Shown piece by piece: positions 34,438 to 42,535 of a DNA stretch of 64,000 nucleotides; position 1 is the stretch's first letter; every line of letters begins with the position of its first letter. Source of the stretch: an uncultured Nitrosospira sp. GTDB taxonomy: Bacteria; Nitrospirota; Nitrospiria; Nitrospirales; Nitrospiraceae. The translations under genes and the position numbers were made by a program. The stretch lies in contig CAADGK010000039.1 of NCBI GenBank assembly GCA_900696515.1, forward strand, positions 62,001 to 126,000, in the 5' to 3' direction. The notes under the pieces are model-generated. The model was not told the DNA's origin and ran no database searches. It was given only the letters and a program-made list of their open reading frames with translations.

Positions 34438-35868
34438 ATGATACTAAACCGAACAGATCTGGCCCTGCTTCTTGCGGAAATTACCCCGCTGCTACGTGGC
34501 GGCTGGATCCAGAAGATTCATCAACCACAAGCCCGGACTATCGTCTTTGACATTCGTGTACCAGGTGAAACCCATCGACTGCTAATCTCGTGCGAACCGG
34601 ACAGCGCGAGACTCCACCTCACCACCGGTTCTCATCTCAATCCGTCGACACCTCCCTCTTTCTGCCAGTTTCTCCGAGCCCACTTCCAAGGGGCTAGACT
34701 CGACGGAATCCATCAGATCGAGAATGACCGCATCGTCGAACTACAGATTACCAGTCGGGATGGACCTCGCACGATCATGTGTGAATTGACTGGGCCCAAG
34801 GCTAATCTCCTGGTCCTCGATGCCGAACGCCGAGTCTTGCGAGATTGCACTCACCACTGCACGAATGTTGGACAACCCTATGCACCACCACCCCAAGGCA
34901 ACCACGCGCAGAAACCGGCACCCAGCCGTTTCGGAGGTGAAGCCAGAGGCACACACCCTATTTCTGAGTCCATCGATGCCTATTACCGGGAGCAGGAGTC
35001 CTTACAGACCGTCAACCGGGTTAAAGAAGAACGTCTGCGCTTTCTCAAGAAAACGCTCAAGAAAGAGCAACGGTTGATCGAAGCCTGGGGGAACGACCTC
35101 ATAAAAGCAGCCATCTACCAGGACTATGCGCGATATGGAGAATTGGTCAAGTCCAATCTCGGGACCATCACGAAAGGAACTGATCACATCGAGGTCACGG
35201 ACTATTTTGATGACCAGCTCCCCACCATCACGATTCCCCTTGACCCGATGAAATCCCCCCAAGGCAATATGGACGACTACTTTCGAAAGCATCGAAAATA
35301 TCTGGCTGCTGAACGTGAGCTCACGCCTCGCATTGAACAAGCCGATCTCGGTCTTGCGCGGCTGCGCCAGGAGATTCAGGAAATTGAGCAAGGAACCTGG
35401 ACTCCGCCTGCAGCACCTTCTCCCCGGCTACGTGTCGGCACCAGTGCGAGGGCTCATGCCATTGCTCAGCCACGAGGACCGTTTCGTCGATTTATCTCGA
35501 CTGACGGGCTGCCGATCTTCGTCGGACGCAATGCTCGCGAGAACGATGAACTCACATTCGGTCTGGCCAAAAGCGATGACCTCTGGCTGCATGCTCGTGG
35601 AACGCCCGGATCACACGTCGTCGTTCGCTTAGAAAAAGGGACAGATCCTCCTCTGGAAACGCTTCGTGATGCAGCAACTCTGGCCCTGCTCTATAGCGAT
35701 CTAAAAAAAAGCGGCAAAGGCGATGTCATCTACACCAGAAGGAAGTGGGTGAAGAAAGCCAAGGGACAAGCCCCTGGCGCGGTGATCGTCACCCAAGAGA
35801 AATCAGTACATATCAGTCTAGATAAGAACAGACTGGACGCGCTCAAGAACCGGACTCGTCACGATTGA
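34438..35868 (+). CDS. NFACT family protein (RqcH-like)
   Basis: 476 residues. The N-terminal NFACT-N domain starts MILNRTDLALLLAEITPLLRGGWIQKIHQP; a coiled-coil middle (about 185-330; VKEERLRFLKKTLKKEQRL) follows; the C-terminal NFACT-R (DUF814) domain has GLPIFVGRNARENDELTFG, DDLWLHARGTPGSHVVVR and GDVIYTRRKWVKKAKGQAPGAV. RqcH in bacteria binds stalled 50S subunits and adds alanine tails for quality control. The usual DUF814 signature DLWLHA and PGSH are intact. It is shorter than Bacillus RqcH by about 90 residues, mainly in the middle. An eight-A run occurs at the start of the AAG-rich stretch near 35703. Confidence 0.88.
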   Translation: MILNRTDLALLLAEITPLLRGGWIQKIHQPQARTIVFDIRVPGETHRLLISCEPDSARLHLTTGSHLNPSTPPSFCQFLRAHFQGARLDGIHQIENDRIVELQITSRDGPRTIMCELTGPKANLLVLDAERRVLRDCTHHCTNVGQPYAPPPQGNHAQKPAPSRFGGEARGTHPISESIDAYYREQESLQTVNRVKEERLRFLKKTLKKEQRLIEAWGNDLIKAAIYQDYARYGELVKSNLGTITKGTDHIEVTDYFDDQLPTITIPLDPMKSPQGNMDDYFRKHRKYLAAERELTPRIEQADLGLARLRQEIQEIEQGTWTPPAAPSPRLRVGTSARAHAIAQPRGPFRRFISTDGLPIFVGRNARENDELTFGLAKSDDLWLHARGTPGSHVVVRLEKGTDPPLETLRDAATLALLYSDLKKSGKGDVIYTRRKWVKKAKGQAPGAVIVTQEKSVHISLDKNRLDALKNRTRHD

Positions 35869-36024
35869 ACCGTGTCGTCCCCTCCCTTGACAGCTCGTTT
35901 GAGAGAGATACCGATCACATTGAACCTTGGCCTCGCCCGATGTGCTGTCCAGACTGAAACAGCGGATTCGCTCGCCCTATCGCACAGACGGGACTATGAT
36001 GGCCTGAATCGGGAGAGGACGAGT

Positions 36025-36516
36025 ATGACAGCTGGACAAACACAACCACCGACGATTCTCATCGTCGACGACGAACCGTCGATCACCAAACTGTGCAGAA
36101 CACTGCTCGAAGCAGCGGGATATGCCGTGCTTGAGGCTGACGGCAGCTCGGAGGCACTCAAGATCTGCACACTGCACAAAGGCCCGATCGATCTGCTGCT
36201 GACGGACCTGGTGTTACCTCCACCGGGCTTTCAACTCGCCTCAACCTCCAACCAATTCCCCCATGTCCATGGGCATGAACTGGCAGTCCGGGCAACCATG
36301 ATCAGAAGCGAGCTTCGCATTATTCTCATGTCGGGCAATCCTGATAAGGACCTGACAAGCCATGGAATCAAGCGGGGGACACTCCCGTTTCTGGCAAAAC
36401 CGTTTGAACGGGACCGCCTGATTGCCCTGGTGAAGAATGTGCTCGCGCAACCGGCCATGCCCCTTGGAGTGGAACCACCTGCCCGCGCCGCAAATGATGC
36501 CGAGTGGTTCGGTTGA
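36025..36516 (+). CDS. Stand-alone response regulator
   Basis: 163 residues from the ATG at 36025 with GGGAGAGG upstream; the longer frame adds 51 non-family residues. It is one receiver domain: acidic pair in ILIVDDEPS near 14, phospho-acceptor Asp in DLLLTDLVLPPPG near 62, Ser in IILMSGNPD near 105, and Lys in PFLAKPFERDRL near 125. An insertion of about 20 residues follows the phospho-acceptor (FQLASTSNQFPHVHGHELA), longer than in CheY. No output domain follows, so it acts by phosphotransfer or protein binding. No histidine kinase lies in the window. Confidence 0.92.
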   Translation: MTAGQTQPPTILIVDDEPSITKLCRTLLEAAGYAVLEADGSSEALKICTLHKGPIDLLLTDLVLPPPGFQLASTSNQFPHVHGHELAVRATMIRSELRIILMSGNPDKDLTSHGIKRGTLPFLAKPFERDRLIALVKNVLAQPAMPLGVEPPARAANDAEWFG

Positions 36517-36620
36517 ACCCGGTGCAGGCTAAGAATAAGACTTCCGCTCAGGTTTAACAGCGTACATCGAATTCCCTCTCACTGCACCCTAGCCTCAACC
36601 TTAACCTCATCCGTGCCTTT

Positions 36621-37283
36621 TTAGGCATGCTCCGTCATAAACCATCCGGCAATCGATAATCGCCGATGCTGCCCAGCCGTGGCGTCTACTCGACAGACTC
36701 GATGAAATCGAGGGACGGTAAACATCACCAACGATCCCGGACGCGGCTCGATACAATGTGTCGGAACAAGGTCAGGCTGGGCAGTCTGCTCCCCTGTTCG
36801 CCTCGCATAGATGATTAATTCTCCTCCCCAATCCGGCTGCCATTCCTCATGAAAATAGGTGACCAAGGCGATCCGGCGTTGCAGAGTCCGATGCCCAGCG
36901 ATAGGTCGGCCCTGGTCCGTATCATCATGAGTGAGAAGGCAATCGCCCACTGAGTAGGAATAGTAGCTGAATCCAAGATGCCGGCCGATGATACCGGGAA
37001 AGGACTCGACGTAGTCTTGGATGAACGGAAACTGAACACGCGCCAGGAACCGCTGACCTTCCGAAGGACCGATCTCTGCTTTCGCCCAGTTTCCCGAGTG
37101 CGGAAAATCCTCTCGGACAAAAGGAAGATCCGAGAGACTTTTCCAGGCCGCCTGATTCATCCGGTCACGAAAGAATCGCCGCTCATCCGCGGACCAGAAG
37201 TTTTCAACGACCAATACCGGGCTCCTCTGAAATGAAAAAGTATTGATATCATCGGACGTAATTGCTGATGGCATCCCATTCAT
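36621..37283 (-). CDS. 2-oxoglutarate/Fe(II) oxygenase (prolyl-hydroxylase-like)
   Basis: 220 residues with the double-stranded beta-helix core. Iron ligands: His and Asp in the HxD motif of CLLTHDDTDQ near 115, and a distal His in TVPRFHRVCRV near 195. The 2OG-binding Arg is in QHRRLSIAGWF. LVTYFHEEWQPDWGGELIIY is the typical WxxxxGG/LxxY segment of prolyl-4-hydroxylase-like proteins. The substrate, protein or small molecule, is not known. It lies downstream of the RRM gene but a terminator separates the two. Confidence 0.88.
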   Translation of the reverse strand: MNGMPSAITSDDINTFSFQRSPVLVVENFWSADERRFFRDRMNQAAWKSLSDLPFVREDFPHSGNWAKAEIGPSEGQRFLARVQFPFIQDYVESFPGIIGRHLGFSYYSYSVGDCLLTHDDTDQGRPIAGHRTLQRRIALVTYFHEEWQPDWGGELIIYARRTGEQTAQPDLVPTHCIEPRPGSLVMFTVPRFHRVCRVDATAGQHRRLSIAGWFMTEHA

Positions 37284-37344
37284 GATCCCACACAGACCTT
37301 GCTGATATTAGAACCCCGAGTGACCTATGCCAGTGACAAAAAAA

Positions 37345-37375
37345 GAGGGGCTGCCATCATGTATGGCAGCCCCTC
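37345..37375 (-). terminator. Intrinsic terminator of the RRM gene
   Basis: A perfect 13-bp GC-rich stem (37345-37357 with 37363-37375) and 5-nt loop lie 25 bp after the RRM stop. Read on the minus strand, a run of seven T follows (complement of the A-run before 37345), as in a Rho-independent terminator. Confidence 0.9.
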
Positions 37376-37400
37376 CGTTCACAGATCTGGAACCGATTAC

Positions 37401-37739
37401 TTACCAGCGATCGCGCTTTCCACCGCCTCCACTGCGACCACCGCCTCCACCGAATCCACCACGCCCGCCGCCGCCACCACCGGTCCGCGGCTCCTGGGGA
37501 CGTGCTTCATTGACTGTAAGAGTCCGGCCACCCATTTCTGACCCGTTGAGTGCCGTGATGGCAGCTTGAGCTTCGGCATCAGACGACATTTCCACGAAGC
37601 CGAATCCCCGGGATTGCCCGGTGAACTTATCCGTAATGATGCGCGCCGAGGCGACTGCACCATGCGCCGCGAATAAGTCACTCAATTGCTGCTCGGTCGC
37701 CGAATAGGGCAACCCACCGACATAAATCTTCGAACCCAT
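37401..37739 (-). CDS. RNA-binding protein with one RRM and a Gly-rich tail
   Basis: 112 residues from the ATG at 37739, chosen for the strong AAAGGAGG site. RNP2 is KIYVGGLPY at the N-terminus and RNP1 is RGFGFVEM near 45, both intact with Tyr and Phe stacking residues. After the domain (about 80 residues) comes a short Gly/Arg tail (GGGGGRSGGGG) like cyanobacterial and proteobacterial Rbp proteins. It probably binds mRNA, for example as a cold-inducible chaperone. It ends at the terminator 37345-37375. It is monocistronic by appearance. Confidence 0.95.
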   Translation of the reverse strand: MGSKIYVGGLPYSATEQQLSDLFAAHGAVASARIITDKFTGQSRGFGFVEMSSDAEAQAAITALNGSEMGGRTLTVNEARPQEPRTGGGGGGRGGFGGGGGRSGGGGKRDRW

Positions 37740-37964
37740 TGGGGTTCCTCCTTTAGGATAATGACATTGTCTTGAGCACGAGGAACGGGGAAGGAGCGGG
37801 CCGAAGACGCAATCGATGCAGCGGCTTAGGTCTGACTTCCGACAAGATTCCCGGACAAGGCAACATCGACATTGTGGGCCTTCTCTGATAGTCACTCAGT
37901 ATCGCGAGGCCCAGGTCGATACGAGTCAGAGCTACAGTAGCATAGAGCTTTGCCAATTACAACC

Positions 37965-38756
37965 TTACTCCCCAACTCGCACCAGAAGCCCTTGATCTTT
38001 GCAATAGGCCATCGTCCGGTAAAACCAGCCGACCACACCAATCACCAGCACCCCGTTGAGCCCAACCGCCCAGGCCAGATCGCCGAGGGGGGCCTGTCCC
38101 GTCGTGAGCACAGCCCGCATCCCCTCGAAAATATGTGCTGCTGGGTTCACCCACGCAATCCCCTGAAGCCAGGCCGGCAAGACCTCCAGCGGATAGAAGA
38201 CGCAAGAGATGGGTTGAAACAGAAAGACCATGCTCCAGGCCAGGACCTCTGCCTCCTGCCCAAATCGCATAATGAGCGACGTGGTAAACACGCCGATGAT
38301 CCACCCGGTCACAACAAGGTTCAGAATGAAAGGTCCGAGCCACAAGCCGATCATTAATACGTTATACGAATAAAAAACAAGGGCGCAGACCGCCATGACG
38401 ATCGAAACCGCCGTGACCTTCATGATGCTCATCGCTATCGTCGCCACAAGAAATTCGCTCGGCTTCAGCGGGCTCGCAAACAAATTCATGAGATTGCGCG
38501 CCCAGAGCTCTTCGAGAAATGTGATCGTAATGCCCTGCTGCGCACGGAACAGGATGTCCCAGAGGATGAGCGCCCCCAAGAAGAAGGTCACGAACCCGGG
38601 AAGCTGTGGTTGGTACCGTGCAAGGTACAACGTGATGAATCCCCAAATCACGAGATCGAGAAACGGCCAGTAGAAAATCTCCATGATCCTCGGCAAACTT
38701 CTTCGATAGAGATACAGATGCCTGAAAATCAGCGCCGTGACACGATGGAGTTTCAT
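37965..38756 (-). CDS. ABC-2 type transporter permease
   Basis: 263 residues and about six transmembrane helices (FVTFFLGALILWDILFR, VTAVSIVMAVCALVFYSY, MIGLWLGPFILNLVVTGWI, LAWSMVFLFQPISCVFYPL). The ABC-2 pattern FQPISCVFYPLEVLPAWLQGIAWVNPAAHIFEGMR near 185 is clear. It overlaps the end of the small His/Cys-tailed protein by 4 bp, which itself overlaps the ATP-binding gene. The three therefore look like one transporter operon. The exported substrate is unknown; ABC-2 pairs move lipids, polysaccharide or drugs. Confidence 0.92.
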   Translation of the reverse strand: MKLHRVTALIFRHLYLYRRSLPRIMEIFYWPFLDLVIWGFITLYLARYQPQLPGFVTFFLGALILWDILFRAQQGITITFLEELWARNLMNLFASPLKPSEFLVATIAMSIMKVTAVSIVMAVCALVFYSYNVLMIGLWLGPFILNLVVTGWIIGVFTTSLIMRFGQEAEVLAWSMVFLFQPISCVFYPLEVLPAWLQGIAWVNPAAHIFEGMRAVLTTGQAPLGDLAWAVGLNGVLVIGVVGWFYRTMAYCKDQGLLVRVGE

Positions 38757-39166
38757 CCGCAGGTCTCATGCTTATGCTCATGGTGGCAGCCACCACATCC
38801 TTGCTGTTGTGCATGAAGCAGCTCTGCCATCAACTGTTTGACCCCGGCAACCATATGAGTTCCCGCCCGTCGTCCGTCAGGCATCCGCCGCAACCAGAGC
38901 GCCGATAACAGGGTCGGCATCCCTATAAGACCGATCCCGAACATCAGTGTGATACGCGTCGCCCCCCCCATCCACCAGAGCAACGCACTGACTAATGAGA
39001 GTGGAACCGCGCCGGCGACCAGGCTTTTCAGAACGATCGGCCATCCGCAAGTGCCTCGAGCTCGTCCCACCAGACTAATCCCAAGCCAAAACAATCCCCA
39101 GGCCGTACTCACGACCAAGCCTCCCGTGACAAACCCTAAGACGAAATCGATGAGAGGGTGCATCAT
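38753..39166 (-). CDS. Small membrane protein with His/Cys-rich C-terminus
   Basis: 137 residues. Two or three transmembrane helices (FVLGFVTGGLVVSTAWGLFW, SLVAGAVPLSLVSALLWWM, LMFGIGLIGMPTLLSALWL) are followed by a cytosolic or periplasmic helix and a terminal CGGCHHEHKHETCG, which has three Cys and four His and could bind a metal. I know no family. It overlaps both the ATPase upstream (ATGATG) and the permease downstream (4 bp), so it is translationally coupled to the transporter. A run of eight G on the coding strand lies at 38962-38969. Confidence 0.8.
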   Translation of the reverse strand: MMHPLIDFVLGFVTGGLVVSTAWGLFWLGISLVGRARGTCGWPIVLKSLVAGAVPLSLVSALLWWMGGATRITLMFGIGLIGMPTLLSALWLRRMPDGRRAGTHMVAGVKQLMAELLHAQQQGCGGCHHEHKHETCG

Positions 39167-39921
39167 GACGACATCGAAACCGTTGATTCCCGTGCCAGCT
39201 TCAAAAAGACCTCCTCGAGATCCGTTTGGCCGAACCGATCCACGATCGCCTGCGCCGTCCCTTCGGCCACCAGCCGTCCACGCTGGAGAAACACAATGCG
39301 ATCCGACATTTCCTCCATCTCCCGCATATTATGAGACGTATACAGAATGCTCAGGCCCGACGATCGCTGCTCATCTTTTAACAACCCCCTGATCTTGTTC
39401 GCCACATCGGGATCTAAACTCGCCGTCGGTTCATCGAGAAAGAGGATACGCGGCTCCGTGAGAATGGCCTTGGCCAACGCCAGCCTGGTCATCTGTCCGG
39501 ATGACAACTTCCGAGTCACTTTCCGTCGAAACTCCTCCATCTCGAGTTTTCTGACCACACGGTCGATCCGCTGCGCGAGATCGGAGAGTCCGTACAATCT
39601 CGCCACCACCCAAAGATTTTCCTCGACCGTCAGCGCTTGCGGCATCGAGATATAGGTGGACGAAAAGTTGACTTGCTGCAGAATCTCCTCCCGGTGCGTC
39701 GACAGATCCAGACCGAACACCTCGATCATGCCCGATGTCGGTGTGACTAATCCCAGCAACATCTGAATCGTGGTTGTCTTGCCGGCTCCATTGGGTCCCA
39801 ACAATCCCAGGATTTCTCCAGGCCGAATCTCGAACGACACGCCATCCACCGCCGTAAAGTCGCCGAAGCGCTTCGTCAGTTGTGAGACCTTCAAAACAGG
39901 ATTCACCATAAAACTCATCAC
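39163..39921 (-). CDS. ABC transporter ATP-binding protein
   Basis: 252 residues. Walker A GLLGPNGAGKTTTIQMLLG near 40, Q-loop, signature KLSSGQMTRLALAKAIL near 140 (SSGQM variant), Walker B RILFLDEPTASLDPD near 160, and the switch His in YTSHNMREMEE near 195. It energises the ABC-2 permease encoded two genes on. MMSF or an ATG at 39909 can be the start. It begins only 10 bp after the cytochrome-gene stop on the same strand, so the six-haem cytochrome and the transporter are probably co-transcribed. Confidence 0.95.
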   Translation of the reverse strand: MMSFMVNPVLKVSQLTKRFGDFTAVDGVSFEIRPGEILGLLGPNGAGKTTTIQMLLGLVTPTSGMIEVFGLDLSTHREEILQQVNFSSTYISMPQALTVEENLWVVARLYGLSDLAQRIDRVVRKLEMEEFRRKVTRKLSSGQMTRLALAKAILTEPRILFLDEPTASLDPDVANKIRGLLKDEQRSSGLSILYTSHNMREMEEMSDRIVFLQRGRLVAEGTAQAIVDRFGQTDLEEVFLKLARESTVSMSS

Positions 39922-39931
39922 GCCCGTACAG

Positions 39932-40642
39932 TCAGTTGAACATCAAGGCACCGCTGATCTTGTCTGGGAGATGGCACGTGTCACAGCGTCTGTCCAACGC
40001 GTTCCCTCCATACTGAGTCTTTCCGTCATGGCAGCGAAAACAATCGTTGAGGGCTCTGGTGTGAAGGACGGATCCTTCCGGATGGGATGGATACCAGGGT
40101 TTGCTGTCGGCAGACACATGGCCCCGTGGGATCACGATGGGGTAGCCTTTGATCGGTTCATCATGCACGACACCGGCATGACAGGTCGTACAGCCTTCGC
40201 TCTGTCCGCGAACCGTGAATGCCTCCATATGTCCGCGATGACTCATGACCAGCCCTACCTCCTTCACCGGTAACGGGAGATCGCGGGAGGCAATTTCCGA
40301 GACGCGAAGGATGTGTCGATGACAACTCAGACAGACTCCGGAATCCACCGTCGCTTTCAGATTATGCGCCTCCGTTGGAGTTCCCAGGAGGGTGATGGCG
40401 ACATCTTTCGCGCCAGCCCAGACCTTGTCGATCACCCAACCATGAAGACCGGGTCGGACATGGCACGCGACACAGCCGACATCTTTATGGGAGGACTTGG
40501 CCCAACTCTGGTAGGAAGGAACAATGGTGTGGCATCCGGCACAAAACTCGGGTTGATTGGTCAATGGAATCGCAATCCCCGCCAGAGCGACCGCTCCGAC
40601 TATGACGGCCAATGCAATCGTGGTCCTAGACGTCCAGCTCAT
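39932..40642 (-). CDS. Membrane-anchored six-haem c-type cytochrome (NapC/NirT-like)
   Basis: 236 residues: an N-terminal signal anchor (TIALAVIVGAVALAGIAI) and six CxxCH haem motifs, CAGCH near 34, CVACH near 57, CLSCH near 104, CTTCH near 150, CFRCH near 200 and CDTCH near 220. The first two with FCAGCHTIVPSYQSWAKSSH match the NapC/NirT type that takes electrons from quinol to periplasmic partners. Six haems rather than four, and extra His residues for axial ligation, set it apart from plain NapC. It overlaps mobB by 17 bp, hence is tied to the molybdenum-cofactor genes. The partner enzyme is not in view. Confidence 0.93.
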   Translation of the reverse strand: MSWTSRTTIALAVIVGAVALAGIAIPLTNQPEFCAGCHTIVPSYQSWAKSSHKDVGCVACHVRPGLHGWVIDKVWAGAKDVAITLLGTPTEAHNLKATVDSGVCLSCHRHILRVSEIASRDLPLPVKEVGLVMSHRGHMEAFTVRGQSEGCTTCHAGVVHDEPIKGYPIVIPRGHVSADSKPWYPSHPEGSVLHTRALNDCFRCHDGKTQYGGNALDRRCDTCHLPDKISGALMFN

Positions 40643-41144
40643 GCGCCCGGCGCCGAAGGGGAAACTGCTGAATCAAGAGCGCGGCCACACCAGCGACATC
40701 GTCCAGATGCAACACAGGCACCGGCAGATCGATCGCCTTGTCGGACACGACGGCGAGAAGACCGTCGGACGAATAGGAAACTTCGCCCAACTGATCGCGC
40801 ACCACGACGATCTTGGGATAGCCCTCACTCTTCCACCCCTCGGCGATGATGAGATCGTACGAGCGATCCAAGAAACGGTCTCGGACCTCTTCGACCTTGA
40901 GCTGTTCGGATACATCGGCAAAAAGCGCCAGGCTCCCCTTCGATACGACGATCACACTGCTGGCACCGGCGCGTTTATGACGCCAACTATCCTTGCCCTC
41001 CGTATCAAGATCGAATCCGTGCCCCGCATGTTTGACGGTCGCCACTCGGTAGCAGGCCTTCACAAGCTCGGGGATGACACGCTCAATGAGCGTGGTCTTC
41101 CCGCTATTCGATCGACCAATAAAAGACACGATCGGAATGGACAT
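40626..41144 (-). CDS. mobB: Molybdopterin-guanine dinucleotide biosynthesis protein MobB
   Basis: 172 residues from the ATG at 41144 (MSIPIVSFIGRSNSGKTTL); the longer frame to 41159 adds five residues encoded by a heptamer repeat. The P-loop GRSNSGKTTL, VATVKHAGHGFDLDTEGKDSWRHKRAGASSV and LIIAEGWKSEGYPKI are MobB landmarks. MobB is a GTP-binding helper that improves MGD cofactor attachment through MobA. MGD is used by DMSO-reductase-family enzymes, consistent with nitrite oxidoreductase in Nitrospira, but no such enzyme is seen here. Confidence 0.95.
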   Translation of the reverse strand: MSIPIVSFIGRSNSGKTTLIERVIPELVKACYRVATVKHAGHGFDLDTEGKDSWRHKRAGASSVIVVSKGSLALFADVSEQLKVEEVRDRFLDRSYDLIIAEGWKSEGYPKIVVVRDQLGEVSYSSDGLLAVVSDKAIDLPVPVLHLDDVAGVAALLIQQFPLRRRAHELDV

Positions 41145-41146
41145 AT

Positions 41147-41225
41147 AGTCATTGGTCATCGATCACTCATCACTGGCAACGAAGAAACTCTCTACTCCAT
41201 TGACCAGTAACCAGTGACCAGTGCC
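41147..41225. repeat. Inverted pair of 7-bp-period arrays between mobB and moeA
   Basis: The left arm (41147-41174) has heptamers AGTCATT, GGTCATC, GATCACT and CATCACT. The right arm (41198-41225) has four heptamers of form CANTNAC/CAGTGCC. The arms are inverted around about 23 bp. An 18-nt stretch pairs at 13 of 18 positions, with the others mostly transition differences. The array sits just before the mobB start codon and is the third such composite in the window. Confidence 0.78.
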
Positions 41226-41236
41226 TCCTTGTTTCC

Positions 41237-42535
41237 CTAACAACAGGAGAGTCGTTGTTCACAGGAATCTTGACGCTCCGTGGTGGTCGGCCACGCTTCC
41301 CCGCTCAATAGTTGAACCGTGACTTCGTCGCCAGGATTCAGCCGATCGATTTCAAGCGGCACATCGATGAGACAGTTGGCTTTGACCATTGAGGTAAGAA
41401 TACCGGAGCCTTGGTCGCCGGTCGTCCGAACTTTGAAGGCACCCTCTTCTCGTGTCAGAATCCCTCGCAGGAAATGCCGCCGGTCAGTGCGTTTTGAAAA
41501 AGTCTCCTGAAAGATGGCCTGCAGCACCGGCCGTCCATAGGTCCGGCAGCCGCTCATCTTCTGCAGTGCCGGCCGTACGAGCTGCTCGAACGTCACCATG
41601 GAGGACACGGGATTACCGGGAAGTCCGAAAGCCAATTTGCCTTGAATCAAACCAAATGCCAAAGGCTGCCCGGGTCTGATCGCAAGTTTCCAAAAATTCA
41701 TCTCGGCCCCGAGCTCGCGGAAGACCGCTTTGGTGAAATCATAGTCACCCATCGACACTCCGCCGGACAGGACCAGGATATCGGCATTCAACCCCTGCGA
41801 AATCTTTTCCTTGAGGGCGGTCGGTGTGTCGCGGGCAATGCCGAGCAAGAGCGGAACCCCTCCGGCTTCCTGCACGGCCGCGGCTATCCCATAGCTATTC
41901 GAGTTGATGATCTTCTCGTCACTGAACCGTTCATCCAAATCGGCCAATTCATCGCCGGTCGACAGAATCGCCACGCGAGGTCGCTGATAAGCAAACACCA
42001 AAGACTTGGCAAGAATCGCGAGCATCCCCGCTTCACCGGGACGAATTCTCGTCCCCTGCGCGATCATGCAGTCGCCTTTTTTGACGTCCTCACCTTGCGG
42101 TCTGATATTGGCACCCTTCGGTTCAGGCTTTAACACGCGTACGGACGTCGGTGTGGGTTCGGTGTCTTCGACTTTGAGCACCGTATCCGCTCCTCGGGGC
42201 ATCGGCGCGCCGGTCATGATCCGGATCGCCTGACCAGGGCCGACCGTCTTCGTCGGCATCGTCCCGGCGGGAACATCTTCGATAATCGAGAGGGTCACCG
42301 GCTTCTGAATGGCATGCTCCTGCTTGATATCTTCCCATCTCACCGCAAACCCATCCATGGCTGAATTGTCCCACGGAGGATTGTCTCGCTCCGCAACGAT
42401 GTGTTCACCCAGCACACGACCCAAGGCATCCAGGATCGAGACCTTTTCAACTCCCAACACTGGCGTTGCATCCAACACAATCCGTTGCGCCTCATGCAGT
42501 TGGGTCAATCCGTTCATGGCATCGGCGGCTTTCAC
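41237..42535 (-). CDS. moeA: Molybdopterin molybdotransferase MoeA
   Basis: Inserts molybdate into adenylylated molybdopterin. The 432 residues show DNPPWDNSAMDGFAVRWED near 65, the GQAIRIMTGAPMPRGADTVLKVED stretch near 105, PQGEDVKKGDCM near 150, VAILSTGDELAD near 195, NSNSYGIAA, and LSGGVSMGDYDFTKAVF near 260, then GLPGNPVSSMVTFEQLVRP near 310. The C-terminal domain IV ends in an odd Cys-rich tail (QDSCEQRLSCC). It overlaps mrp by 4 bp, so the two genes are coupled. Confidence 0.96.
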   Translation of the reverse strand: MKAADAMNGLTQLHEAQRIVLDATPVLGVEKVSILDALGRVLGEHIVAERDNPPWDNSAMDGFAVRWEDIKQEHAIQKPVTLSIIEDVPAGTMPTKTVGPGQAIRIMTGAPMPRGADTVLKVEDTEPTPTSVRVLKPEPKGANIRPQGEDVKKGDCMIAQGTRIRPGEAGMLAILAKSLVFAYQRPRVAILSTGDELADLDERFSDEKIINSNSYGIAAAVQEAGGVPLLLGIARDTPTALKEKISQGLNADILVLSGGVSMGDYDFTKAVFRELGAEMNFWKLAIRPGQPLAFGLIQGKLAFGLPGNPVSSMVTFEQLVRPALQKMSGCRTYGRPVLQAIFQETFSKRTDRRHFLRGILTREEGAFKVRTTGDQGSGILTSMVKANCLIDVPLEIDRLNPGDEVTVQLLSGEAWPTTTERQDSCEQRLSCC

